From Fidelibacterota bacterium (GTDB lineage: Bacteria; Pseudomonadota; Alphaproteobacteria; Rhodospirillales; Rhodospirillaceae): a DNA stretch of 64,000 nt. The stretch covers positions 133,189-197,188 of the forward strand of contig CANJPQ010000003.1 of NCBI GenBank assembly GCA_947476275.1. The letters run 5' to 3'. The notes beneath the pieces are model-generated. The model saw nothing but the letters and a program-made list of their open reading frames with translations. It had not been told where the DNA came from and did no database searches. Each line of letters begins with the position of its first letter. Within the stretch, counting starts at the first letter, position 1. Below, one piece after another: positions 25,642 to 33,674 of the stretch. Made by a program: the position numbers and the translations under genes.

Positions 25642-26030
25642 GGCTTGGGGGCGGGCTTGGTGACGCGCGGATCCTTCATCTCGAAATATTCGCGCATCTT
25701 TGCGATCTTCCCGTCGGCGCCGAATTCGTAAACGCCCATATAGGAATGCGATACCTTCTCGCCGGTGGCCGCGATGACGTATTCCTCCGCACCCTCGCAC
25801 ATGAGGATGTTGCCGTTCTCGGTGAAGCGATCCACCCACCACTTGCTGTCGCGGGAGGTTTCCCAATGACGATCGAGGAAGCGTGCGACCCATTCCCGCG
25901 AGTTAAACGGGCGCGCGTTGACGTGCATCTTGTATTCGACGTCGTCGGCGAGGGAGTTCAAGAAGCCTTCGCGATCGCGCCGATTGGCCGCGTCGATCAC
26001 CTTCTGAAGTTGCGTCATCAAGGTGCCCAT
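25638..26030 (-). CDS. NTF2/SnoaL-like small protein
   Basis: 130 residues with the NTF2-like pattern: LQKVIDAANRRDREGFLNSLADDVEYKMHV, a helix SREWVARFLDRHW, then strands and KIAKMREYFEMKDP. No signal peptide. The start at 26030 is seven bases after the upstream gene's stop; a second ATG (MTQLQKV) lies four codons inside. Second gene of the minus-strand operon. The function is probably that of a small hydrolase, dehydratase or isomerase, or of a substrate-binding protein. Confidence 0.7.
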   Translation of the reverse strand: MGTLMTQLQKVIDAANRRDREGFLNSLADDVEYKMHVNARPFNSREWVARFLDRHWETSRDSKWWVDRFTENGNILMCEGAEEYVIAATGEKVSHSYMGVYEFGADGKIAKMREYFEMKDPRVTKPAPKP

Positions 26031-26037
26031 AGCGGCC

Positions 26038-26427
26038 TCACTTTTGCTCAGCCGCGACGGGCGGCTTCAGGTTGGCCGGCTCGTAATAGTCGCGCAGCTT
26101 GGCGATTTTGCCGTCGCGCAGTTCGGCGACTTGCATGAAGGGCTGGGGGATCACGCGGTCATGGACCGGGTCGTAGAGTTCCTCGAATCCTTCGACCATG
26201 AGCAGGTCGCCGTTTTCAGCGGAATTCTTGACCTGCCATTGGCGCTGTTCGAACGCGGCGCCGTAGTTGGCCAGGAACTTGCGCATCTTCTCCTTGCCCT
26301 GCACGGGCTTGGAGCCGATGTGCCAGTGGTACTCGATGTCGTCGGTGAGATGGCTCAGGAAGGCGTCCACATCGCGCTTCTTCCAGCTCGCGATCAAAGA
26401 CGTCATCACGTCGAGATTCTTGCCCAT
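26038..26427 (-). CDS. NTF2/SnoaL-like small protein (limonene-epoxide-hydrolase-like)
   Basis: 129 residues. MTSLIASWKKRDVDAFLSHLTDDIEYHWHIG and the later GKEKMRKFLANYG and KIAKLRDYYEP closely parallel the protein at 12757-13275. No export signal. It is the first gene of the operon 26427 to 24068 and is transcribed divergently from the flavin oxidoreductase at 26599. The 171-base divergent gap holds two ATGCAAGY motifs. Confidence 0.72.
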   Translation of the reverse strand: MGKNLDVMTSLIASWKKRDVDAFLSHLTDDIEYHWHIGSKPVQGKEKMRKFLANYGAAFEQRQWQVKNSAENGDLLMVEGFEELYDPVHDRVIPQPFMQVAELRDGKIAKLRDYYEPANLKPPVAAEQK

Positions 26428-26484
26428 GGCGGCGCTCCACGACAGGGTATGATCGAAACGCTATGGCGTTCCGGGTTGGTATGT

Positions 26485-26556
26485 CAATGCAAGCTAGAAC
26501 CGTTAGAATGCCCTTGACCCTGCATTGCGGGGCAAATTAGGTTCGAGAATGCAAGT
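26485..26556. promoter_or_regulatory. Putative operators between NTF2-like operon and flavin oxidoreductase
   Basis: CAATGCAAGC (26485-26494) and GAATGCAAGT (26547-26556) lie 62 bases apart in the divergent gap, one near each gene start. Both keep the ATGCAAGY core of the island motif. Confidence 0.55.
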
Positions 26557-26598
26557 CAAGCCCGCCGGATCGCGCGGGAGGGGCCAAGGGAGGAACAC

Positions 26599-27513
26599 GT
26601 GAGCCTGCCGACCGGTCTTCGCGAACGCCTGCGCCTGCCGGCGATTGCCGCGCCTATGTTCCTGGTCTCAGGCCCGGATCTCGTCATGGCGGCCTGCAAG
26701 GCCGGGATCGTGGGCGCATTTCCGGCGCTCAACGCCCGCACGCTCGACGTCCTTGAGTCCTGGCTCGCCCAGTTCAGCAAGACTATTCCCAAAGATGGGC
26801 CGCCCTGGGCCATGAACATCATGGCGCACCGCACATCTGCGCGGATGCAGGACGAAGTCGATTTGGCTGTGAAGTACAAGGTGCCGATCGTGATCACGGC
26901 GCTGGGCAGTCCCAAGGCGGTCGTGGATCAGATCAAGGCCTACGGTGGGCTGGTGTTCGCCGACGTGGTTTCCTTGAGTTTCGCGCAGAAAGCGGCCGCG
27001 GCCGGTGTCGACGGATTGGTGCTGGTTGGCGCAGGTGCTGGTGGACATACCGGCGCCATCGCGGGCTTCGCCTTTGTGCCCGCGGTGCGCGAATTCTTCA
27101 AAGGGACGATTGTCTTGGGCGGCGGCATCGGTACCGGCCAGGCCATCCGCGCGGCGGAGATTCTCGGCGCGGATTTGGCGTATCTCGGCACGCGTTTCAT
27201 CGCCAGCCAGGAAAGCATGGCCGTGCCGGGCTATAAGCAGATGCTGATCGATGCGAATGCCGAAGACATCATCCCCTCCGCGGCGCTCACCGGCGTCACG
27301 GCAAACTGGCTGCGTCGAAGCTTGATTGCCGCGGGTTACGATCCCAAAGCGATGCCGGAGAAGCCGGCCGTGAACCTCGGGGCGGACGAGGCAACCGCCA
27401 AGAAGTGGCGCGATGTGTGGTCGGCCGGCCAGGGCGTCGGCGCGGTCCGCGAGATCGAGCCGATGGCGGCGATTATCGAGAAGCTTGCTTCCGAGTATCG
27501 CGCGGTCGCTTAG
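26599..27513 (+). CDS. NAD(P)H-dependent flavin oxidoreductase (nitronate monooxygenase family)
   Basis: 304 residues from a GTG with AGGGAGG upstream. The TIM-barrel FMN enzyme signatures are PMFLVSGPDLVMAACKAG, VGAGAGGHTGAIAG and GGGIGTGQAIRAAEILGADLAYLGTRF. The family includes nitronate monooxygenase and several enoyl reductases or aromatic-pathway flavoenzymes, so nitronate may not be the substrate here. The last 41 bases overlap the 3' end of the convergent regulator gene. Confidence 0.82.
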   Translation: MSLPTGLRERLRLPAIAAPMFLVSGPDLVMAACKAGIVGAFPALNARTLDVLESWLAQFSKTIPKDGPPWAMNIMAHRTSARMQDEVDLAVKYKVPIVITALGSPKAVVDQIKAYGGLVFADVVSLSFAQKAAAAGVDGLVLVGAGAGGHTGAIAGFAFVPAVREFFKGTIVLGGGIGTGQAIRAAEILGADLAYLGTRFIASQESMAVPGYKQMLIDANAEDIIPSAALTGVTANWLRRSLIAAGYDPKAMPEKPAVNLGADEATAKKWRDVWSAGQGVGAVREIEPMAAIIEKLASEYRAVA

Positions 27514-28444
27514 GCTTCCTGACGGCGGATTGGCGCACAGCGCGTCCCACCGCGACCGCTTCCAGCTTTAGCGGCTCCTTGCAGGCACCGCACACGACCA
27601 TCGATCCGAGACGATGGCCGCAAGGTTTGTGCTTCACAACCACCGGCGGGCCTTTCGGATCGCCAAGCCATTTGTCGCCCCAGAACATCAGGCTGAGCGA
27701 GTGCTGATAGGTGTCGATGCCCTTCTTCGTCAGCCAGTATTCGTAACGCGGTGGCACCAAATCATAGAGGCGTCGCTCAACGATGCCGTTGGATTCCAAG
27801 GCGCGCAGCCGGTCGGTGAGAATATTGGTCGCAATACCGAGGTAGGCTTGGATGCCGTCGAAGCGGTGAATGCCGAAGTATTGGGTCGAGATCACCAGCG
27901 CTGTCCAGCGGTCGCCGGTGATGTCAACGACCTCGAAATTTATTTCGCCTTCCGCGTCGTTGCGCTTCCGGTGCATGCGCTGCACCGGTACGCGCTCGTG
28001 GCCAGCACCTGGTCCCTCGGCATATCTGCAATCTCCCAGCGTGACGCGCGCGCGGCACTTCTCGCACTGCATATCGGGGATCATGGCTTGGTTGCAGCTG
28101 GTGTGGGTGAGGGCCGTCGCCATGCCGGGGCTGACCATGCCCCATTTCACGCCCCATCCCCAGGCGAGCATCACGGAATCGAACAGGCCTTTGCCGCGCG
28201 GCGTGAGATGATAATCCTGCCGCGCCATGCCGTCTTTGAGAGGGCGTTGCTCGAGGATGCCGTTCTTGACCAAACCGCGCAGCCGATTGGCGAGCGTGCT
28301 GCGGGCCATGCCGCACTTGGTATAGAACTCGCCGAATTGGGTCGTGCCGAAGAACGCCTCGCGGATGATGAGCTGACTCCAGCGATCCCCCAACGCATTG
28401 AGAGCGCGGTGCACGGAGTTGCGCGGCAGGGTCTTGGTCGCCAT
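27473..28444 (-). CDS. Tandem HxlR-type winged-helix regulator with two HCCC motifs (regulator 2)
   Basis: 323 residues. Two HxlR-like domains at about 10-105 (ALNALGDRWSQLIIREAFFG) and 170-262 (VVDITGDRWTALVISTQYFG). Each is followed by H-x2-C-x9-C-x2-C: H114, C117, C127, C130 and H272, C275, C285, C288, the same spacing as in regulator 1. The second winged helix has VPPRYEYWLTKKG as its wing. The gene starts one base after the acyl-CoA ligase stop (28446), so it is transcribed from that gene's promoter with its ATGCAAGC motif. Sensing of metal, thiol stress or a CoA intermediate are all possible. Confidence 0.85.
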   Translation of the reverse strand: MATKTLPRNSVHRALNALGDRWSQLIIREAFFGTTQFGEFYTKCGMARSTLANRLRGLVKNGILEQRPLKDGMARQDYHLTPRGKGLFDSVMLAWGWGVKWGMVSPGMATALTHTSCNQAMIPDMQCEKCRARVTLGDCRYAEGPGAGHERVPVQRMHRKRNDAEGEINFEVVDITGDRWTALVISTQYFGIHRFDGIQAYLGIATNILTDRLRALESNGIVERRLYDLVPPRYEYWLTKKGIDTYQHSLSLMFWGDKWLGDPKGPPVVVKHKPCGHRLGSMVVCGACKEPLKLEAVAVGRAVRQSAVRKPKRPRDTRKQASR

Positions 28445-28445
28445 G

Positions 28446-30065
28446 TCAGCGCAGCTTTTCGCGCTTCAGCGTCATGCCGGCGGCTTCCCGGTCCCAGGTG
28501 TCGGCGGTGATGCCTTGCGCGCGCAGGTCCGATTTCTGGATCTTGTTCGTCGGCGTCTTTGGCAGTTCCGCTTCGATCCGGACGTAGCGCGGCACCATGA
28601 AGTGCGCCATGCGCGGGGTCAGATATTTGATCAGCGCGACCGGATCGATGGTGTCGCCCGGTTTGGGCGCGACGGCGATCATCACTTCGTCCTCGCCGGC
28701 GGGGCTGGCCACCGCGTAGGCGGCGACCTCGCGCACGGCCGGAAAGCTGGCGATTTCCATTTCGACTTCGAGGGAGGAGATGTTCTCGCCGCGGCGGCGG
28801 ATGGAATCCTTCTTGCGGTCGACGAAGAAGTAGTTGTTGTCGCCGTCGCGGTACATCAGGTCGCCGGAGTGGAACCAACCGTTGCGCAGCGCCTGCGCGG
28901 TCGCCTCGGGATTGCCGTAGTAACCGGTGAACTGGTCCCACATGCGATCGCTGCGGCAGATGAACTCGCCGATCGTACCGACCGGGACTTCCATGTCGTG
29001 ATCGTCGACAATCCGGCACTGCACGCCGACACGCGGCTTGCCGAGACTGCGGTCCACGGTTTCATTGATGTTCGTGATCAGCGGCCCCGACAGCTCCGTC
29101 ATGTTGAAGCCGGAGAGATGGCTGAAACCGTAGCGTTTGCCCAGCGCCACCGTGTCGGCGTTGATCGGCATCAACGTCACCATGCGCAGCGGATTGTCCG
29201 CGTCGTCCGGCTTGGGCTCGTTCTTGGACAGGAATACGGTCATTGCGCCGATCAGGCCGCTGACGACCGAAGCGTTGGAGGCGCGCACCTGATTCCAGAA
29301 CTCGCGGGTGTTGAAGCCGTCGTAGAGCGAGATGGATGCGCCGACGCTGACTGCGGACATGAAGCTCGCCGTGCCGCCGACGTGGTACATCGGCAGATTG
29401 ATCATCATCGTGTCGCTGCCGTTGATGTAGCCGTAGGTCGCCTGCGCGGTGGCAAAGAGATGCAGATAGGTGACCTGCACGGCCTTTGACGGGCCGGTGG
29501 TGCCGGACGTGAAGATGATTGCCTGGATGTCCCAGAGTTGCGGTTCGTACGCACGATCCGGTTCGCCCGGCTGATCCAATACGCTGTCGGGCTCCACCTT
29601 GACGGCCAGGCGTACGTTGTCGGCGGTCTGGCCTTCAACGATGACGTGGGTGAGGTGGGTGAGGTTGATATCGATCAGGCGCTCCGCCAGTTGCGGATGG
29701 CAGATCATCACCTTGGCGCGGGACGTGTTGAGGACATGCTCGAGCAACCGGCCGCGGTAGCTCTGATTGATCGGCACGAAGATCGCCCCGGCGTAATTCG
29801 CGCCCAGCCAAATCCTCACGATCGACGCGTTGTTGGGCAGCCAGGCAAGCACCGTATCGCCTGGCGTCACGCCGCGCGCCTGCAGCGCTGCGGCGGTGCG
29901 CAGGCCGATCTCCCGGGCCTGCGCCCACGTCCAGCGTTGGCCGTCCTCGAAACGGATGAATTCCTTGTCGGGATGCTGTGCGGCATAACGGTCGATCAGG
30001 CATGGCATCACGCAGTCTTCGCGTGCTGGCATGTTCGGATCGAACCACGGCGGATGTTGCGTCAT
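28446..30065 (-). CDS. ATP-dependent acyl-CoA ligase (CaiC-like, ANL superfamily)
   Basis: 539 residues. Motifs are IIFTSGTTGPSKAVQVTY, GFNMTELSG, WFHSGDLMYRDGDNNYFFVDRKKDSIRRRGENISS and the C-terminal PTNKIQKSDLR with its catalytic lysine. Layout and length match crotonobetaine/carnitine-CoA ligase-like proteins. It is the third, non-redundant acyl-CoA ligase of the island, beside an Fcs-like one and the one at 21933. Regulator 2 follows directly. A TAAATGCAAGC motif lies 33 bases before the start codon. Confidence 0.87.
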   Translation of the reverse strand: MTQHPPWFDPNMPAREDCVMPCLIDRYAAQHPDKEFIRFEDGQRWTWAQAREIGLRTAAALQARGVTPGDTVLAWLPNNASIVRIWLGANYAGAIFVPINQSYRGRLLEHVLNTSRAKVMICHPQLAERLIDINLTHLTHVIVEGQTADNVRLAVKVEPDSVLDQPGEPDRAYEPQLWDIQAIIFTSGTTGPSKAVQVTYLHLFATAQATYGYINGSDTMMINLPMYHVGGTASFMSAVSVGASISLYDGFNTREFWNQVRASNASVVSGLIGAMTVFLSKNEPKPDDADNPLRMVTLMPINADTVALGKRYGFSHLSGFNMTELSGPLITNINETVDRSLGKPRVGVQCRIVDDHDMEVPVGTIGEFICRSDRMWDQFTGYYGNPEATAQALRNGWFHSGDLMYRDGDNNYFFVDRKKDSIRRRGENISSLEVEMEIASFPAVREVAAYAVASPAGEDEVMIAVAPKPGDTIDPVALIKYLTPRMAHFMVPRYVRIEAELPKTPTNKIQKSDLRAQGITADTWDREAAGMTLKREKLR

Positions 30066-30097
30066 CGCATTCTCCCGCCGCGAACCTTAAGGTCCAT

Positions 30098-30107
30098 AAA
30101 TGCAAGC
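30098..30107 (+). promoter_or_regulatory. Putative operator ahead of acyl-CoA ligase and regulator 2
   Basis: AAATGCAAGC keeps the ATGCAAGY core seen in the other promoters of the island. It is the only upstream region that regulator 2 can use. Confidence 0.5.
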
Positions 30108-30118
30108 TTCAAACAAAA

Positions 30119-30144
30119 ACGCCGGCCCCAGATGGGACCGGCGT
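30119..30144 (-). terminator. Rho-independent terminator of the small secreted-protein gene
   Basis: On the minus strand an 11-bp stem (one G-T pair) with loop ATCT is followed by TTTTT. It ends 24 bases after the stop of the gene at 30168-30497 and close to the ligase promoter. Confidence 0.85.
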
Positions 30145-30167
30145 CTTTGTCAGCGATGTCCGCGGCT

Positions 30168-30497
30168 TTAGCGGATGCGGAAGCCAAAGCTCACGCCCGG
30201 CTCAACGTAGTAAGCCGGCGGGGGCGGGTAGTAGCGCGGCCCGTCGTAGACCGGGTTCGCGTAATACTGACGCTCACGCCAGCGCGCCTCACGCCACCGT
30301 TCGGCTTGGATGCGGCGCCACCGCTCACGCTCCCACGCGCGGTGATCGCCGCGGTCGCGATCCCAGCGGTGCTCGCGCCAGCCATCGGCCTTGGCCGGGG
30401 TGGCGGTGAAGACGGTCGTGCCGGCCACGACTGCAAAAGCGCCCAGTGCCACCGCGGCGAAACGGGCCTTCTTCAGACGATCGATCAAACCACTCAT
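30168..30497 (-). CDS. Small secreted Arg/Trp/Tyr-rich protein
   Basis: 109 residues from the ATG at 30497, with AGGAGG upstream. A signal peptide runs to about residue 37 (VFTATPAKADG). The mature part is extremely rich in Arg, Trp and Glu (WREHRWDRDRGDHRAW repeats) and then in Tyr and Pro (RYYPPPPAYY). Similar short, low-complexity exported proteins are common in alphaproteobacteria and have no assigned function. It is an isolated gene with its own terminator. The 311 bases upstream (30498-30808) separate it from the divergent receiver-domain gene; I see no further gene there. Confidence 0.7.
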   Translation of the reverse strand: MSGLIDRLKKARFAAVALGAFAVVAGTTVFTATPAKADGWREHRWDRDRGDHRAWERERWRRIQAERWREARWRERQYYANPVYDGPRYYPPPPAYYVEPGVSFGFRIR

Positions 30498-30808
30498 GAT
30501 GTCCTCCTTGGGCGAAACCCACGTCAGCGTCATGAAAGAGTAAACACCTGCAGTGTGGCCGGATCCGCGGGATCCTGTGGCGACCGTGGGGCAGAACCGA
30601 GGTATTTGGCCCCTAAATGGGGCAAATGATACGTGCCGGTCGTGACGCGGCCGCATGTCCCGTTCGACCGCAGGTTTTGCAAATTGATGGACAGCTACCT
30701 ATTTCGCTGCCAAAAAATGGGTACAACTGTTGCGATTGATGAGAATCGGTCTATGTTTCGACTCGATATGGCAAGCGGTTTTGAGCCGCGGCTTGGGGGC
30801 GGGGCATC

Positions 30809-31771
30809 GTGAAGCTGGATCGTGAGAAGCTTGCCGACATCGAAATTTTTGTCGGCGACCCCAACGAGCAGGTGCGTGACAGCCTTCGCTCCATAATGCG
30901 AGCTGAGGGGATGCGGCGCATCAACACCTTCGGCCGCGCTGAAGACCTTATTGAGGCGCTGAAGAAGGCGCCCCCTGATCTTCTGCTCCTGTCCGACGAT
31001 TTCGACGACAAGGAAAAAGAGAAGGAAATCAAGGACCGGGTTTTCACCATGGTCCGAGACATCCGGCATTTCCGTCTCGGCATCAATCCGTTCATCCTGA
31101 TCACGATGCTGATCGCGCAAGACAACGACACCGGCATCAAGAAGGCCGTGGGCTCGGGCTCCGATGACGTGCTGATCAAGCCCTTGTCGCCCGGGAAGCT
31201 GTTGGAACGTATCGGCCACCTCACGTTCAATCGTTTGCCCTTCATTGCCACCACCGATTACGTCGGGCCGGAGCGCCGCCGCCAAGGCGACCGCCCCTCG
31301 ATGATCCCGCGCCTGGATGTGGTGAACACGCTCAAGGACAAGGTTGAAGGCAAGCGTCCATCGACCGTGCAGCTGACGCGGTCCATCAATATGGCGATGC
31401 GCGAAGTGCAGATTGCGCAACTCGACAGCTTCCACCTCAAGGTCGCTTATGCCTGCAATGTGGTCGTCAAGTCCGTGCAGGAGAAGGATCTGAATGCCGA
31501 CCGGGTCAAGCAGTTCAATTTCCTGGTGCAGGTGATCGAAGATGCAGCGCAGCATGCCAAGCGATTGCGGCGCGATGCGCTGGTCGAGGCATGGACCGCA
31601 TTGATCGCGAACGCGCGCGAGATCGAAAAGACCTTCAGCCTCGAGGGCGGCGACATCGCCACGTTGCAGGCGTTCCCCAAGCTGTTCGAAGCCACGAAGA
31701 CTAACATCCCGGTGGAAGAGGCGGCGCCGGTTGCTACGAGCACAGACACCGCTGCCGCGCCCGCGGCCTAA
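30809..31771 (+). CDS. Receiver-domain (CheY-like) protein with helical C-terminal part
   Basis: 320 residues from a GTG. The first 140 resemble a response-regulator receiver: EIFVGDPNEQVRDSLRSIM, a DLLLLSDDFDD segment at the phosphorylation site and VLIKPLSPGKLLERI with the conserved Lys-Pro. The site is unusual, with an acidic insertion (KEKEKEIKDR) after it, and the typical acidic pocket at the N-terminus is reduced to one Asp, so phosphorylation is uncertain. Residues about 170-300 are helical without a DNA-binding motif, and the tail is Ala-rich. Probably a single-domain-type signalling output or scaffold. Confidence 0.7.
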   Translation: MKLDREKLADIEIFVGDPNEQVRDSLRSIMRAEGMRRINTFGRAEDLIEALKKAPPDLLLLSDDFDDKEKEKEIKDRVFTMVRDIRHFRLGINPFILITMLIAQDNDTGIKKAVGSGSDDVLIKPLSPGKLLERIGHLTFNRLPFIATTDYVGPERRRQGDRPSMIPRLDVVNTLKDKVEGKRPSTVQLTRSINMAMREVQIAQLDSFHLKVAYACNVVVKSVQEKDLNADRVKQFNFLVQVIEDAAQHAKRLRRDALVEAWTALIANAREIEKTFSLEGGDIATLQAFPKLFEATKTNIPVEEAAPVATSTDTAAAPAA

Positions 31772-31794
31772 TCGCCGCTCCGGCGGCGCAATCC

Positions 31795-33039
31795 CTATTG
31801 CGTGATCTCGTCGAGGTCCACGCCGCTGCGGACGTTGTCGAGCGTCAGGAGCGCAAGGGCGACGATACACATGGGCGGTACGACGGCGAGGGTGAAGGCC
31901 CATTGCCAGCCAATGGCCTTGATCGCCCAGGCGACGCCGACGGGGAAGGTGGCCATGCCCAGGTTAAGGGCACAAGAGCCGGCAATCCCAATCGCGGTTG
32001 CGCGCACCCGGGTGGGGAATATCTCCGCCTGCATCGCGCCCATAACCGCGGCATTGCCGAAGAAGAACGCGGCCATCAGCGCGAACCAGATTGCATCGCC
32101 GGTTGGGCTTGAGGGAATCCACATCAGGCCGGCGACGGCGAGGGAGCCGAGCACGCACCAGATGATGCAGGTATTGCGCCGCGTGATGACGAACTCCGAT
32201 ATGAAAGATGCGGCAACATAGCCGACAAGGCCCACGCCGTAGGAACTGCCGACGATCGATGTGGCTTGCTCAAGCGAGTAGCCGCGGAACTCTTGGAAGT
32301 AGCTCGGCAGCAAGAACGCCGTGCCGGCATAGGCGCCGCCGAACAGGAAGAAGCACAGGAAGCAAATCAAGGTCTTGTGCCGCAGGTGCGGCGCGAAAAT
32401 CTCGCCGATGCGCTCGCCGAGCGGTCGCAGATCGGTCTGCTGCGCGGCTTTGAACCGGGCGCTCTCGGGCAGCGTGCGGGCGAGGACCATGGCGACCGGG
32501 ATCACCAGCAACGCCGGCATGAAGATGTAGCGCCAGCCGAACGTGGTCAGCATCGGCGCGACAAAGAGTGAGGCGACGAACCAGCCGAGCGGGAATCCGC
32601 AGTTCAGCAGACCCAGCAGCAGGCCGCGGCCATTGGGCGGCGCGGTTTCTGCCGTGTAGGCCTGCGTGATCGGCGAGAGGCCGTTGCTGAATCCTGCCGA
32701 CAGCATGCGCAGGAGGGTGAGGGTCACGAGCCCGGTCACGAATGCGTGCAAACCGACGATGAGCGCGGAGACGCCCAGGCACACCGCGAACATGGTCTTG
32801 CGGCCGTATCGATCCGTCAGCACGCCGATCACAGCGCTCGCGAAGGCCGCGAAGAAAAACGAGGCCGACAGCACCCAGCCGACATCATCGATGCCCGCGC
32901 CAAATTCCGTGCGGATCCCCGGAATGGCATAGCCGAACAGGGACTGGTCCATGTTCGCCAGCGTCCACCCCAGCAGACAGGTGACGAAAACGAGCAATGC
33001 GGTCCCGCGAATGCCCTTCAGTGCGGCGGCAATCGTCAT
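31795..33039 (-). CDS. MFS transporter
   Basis: 414 residues from the ATG at 33039 (GGGGGA upstream; the frame extends eight codons further but without a better start). Twelve hydrophobic segments, with the MFS loop motif GVLTDRYGRKT between segments 2 and 3 and PESARFKAAQQTD in the central loop. It resembles the sugar/aromatic-acid proton symporter group. Substrate unknown. It faces the receiver-domain gene convergently and has an inverted repeat upstream (33131-33158). Confidence 0.85.
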   Translation of the reverse strand: MTIAAALKGIRGTALLVFVTCLLGWTLANMDQSLFGYAIPGIRTEFGAGIDDVGWVLSASFFFAAFASAVIGVLTDRYGRKTMFAVCLGVSALIVGLHAFVTGLVTLTLLRMLSAGFSNGLSPITQAYTAETAPPNGRGLLLGLLNCGFPLGWFVASLFVAPMLTTFGWRYIFMPALLVIPVAMVLARTLPESARFKAAQQTDLRPLGERIGEIFAPHLRHKTLICFLCFFLFGGAYAGTAFLLPSYFQEFRGYSLEQATSIVGSSYGVGLVGYVAASFISEFVITRRNTCIIWCVLGSLAVAGLMWIPSSPTGDAIWFALMAAFFFGNAAVMGAMQAEIFPTRVRATAIGIAGSCALNLGMATFPVGVAWAIKAIGWQWAFTLAVVPPMCIVALALLTLDNVRSGVDLDEITQ

Positions 33040-33130
33040 GCAATCCCCCGGAGTCCTCTTCAAGCATAACGCATCGCTGCGCTGCGGACGGCTTTTTCTT
33101 CTCCCGGGGAACCTTGTCCGGAGAGCGTCG

Positions 33131-33158
33131 TTCTATAGACGACTAAAATAGTATAGAA
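33131..33158. promoter_or_regulatory. Inverted repeat TTCTATA-N14-TATAGAA
   Basis: A perfect 7-base inverted repeat in an AT-rich patch of the 192-base gap between the MFS gene and small ORFs. It may be a regulator site or overlap a promoter. The neighbouring Rrf2 gene is one candidate binder, but this is a guess. Confidence 0.3.
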
Positions 33159-33231
33159 TACGCCGAGCCGGGGTCGTGCCATTCGCCAAAGGGGGAGACA
33201 GTGGGGCCCTCACCAAGCAGGAGTGTGCGCC

Positions 33232-33471
33232 ATGACCGGACAGCGCTACGTGATCGAACTCGAAGGCGAGCCCGCCGGGATCGTCGTCGGCGAACGTACG
33301 GGATTTCGCTTCTACGCGGTGCAGTCGCACTTCTCGTGCCTGGAGCAGCGTGTGTTCCGCTCGCCCGGACAGGCGGAGCACGCGTGCCGGGAACTGGCCG
33401 AAGACGACGAGCCTCAGTTCCCTGCCGCTATGGACTTCTCGTTCGGCGCCGCGAAGGCGCATGCGCCATGA
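33232..33471 (+). CDS. Small hypothetical protein (79 residues)
   Basis: 79 residues from the ATG with AGGAG about ten bases upstream. RYVIELEGEPAGIVVGERTGFRFYAVQSHFSCLEQRVFRS reads as a compact beta-rich domain. No signal peptide, membrane segment or recognised family. The stop overlaps the next small ORF by four bases as ATGA, which supports translation of both. Confidence 0.55.
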   Translation: MTGQRYVIELEGEPAGIVVGERTGFRFYAVQSHFSCLEQRVFRSPGQAEHACRELAEDDEPQFPAAMDFSFGAAKAHAP

Positions 33472-33665
33472 GCCAGATGCATGATCCCCTCTGGCAGCGC
33501 TGGTTGGCGCATACATTGCACGGCGCCAGCCTTGGGCCAGTCCCGCAGCAGGCGCCAAGGACGCCCCGCGTGGCACAGGTGCCCTTCCAGCCTTCGGCGG
33601 AGGACATCGACGCCGTGAAGTGGGAGAGCGGGCTGCCGCACGGCTTTCCTTTTCCCTGGATGTAG
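33468..33665 (+). CDS. Small hypothetical protein (65 residues)
   Basis: 65 residues, starting within the stop of the previous ORF. Rich in Trp, Pro and Gln (DPLWQRWLAHTL, ending HGFPFPWM). No family recognised. Support comes mainly from the ATGA overlap. Confidence 0.4.
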   Translation: MSQMHDPLWQRWLAHTLHGASLGPVPQQAPRTPRVAQVPFQPSAEDIDAVKWESGLPHGFPFPWM

Positions 33666-33674
33666 GGGCTTTCC

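Noticed and set aside
30680-30690. TTTTGCAAATT upstream of the receiver-domain gene
   Set aside because: Keeps TGCAA but not the following G and lies outside the island, so it was not counted as an operator.
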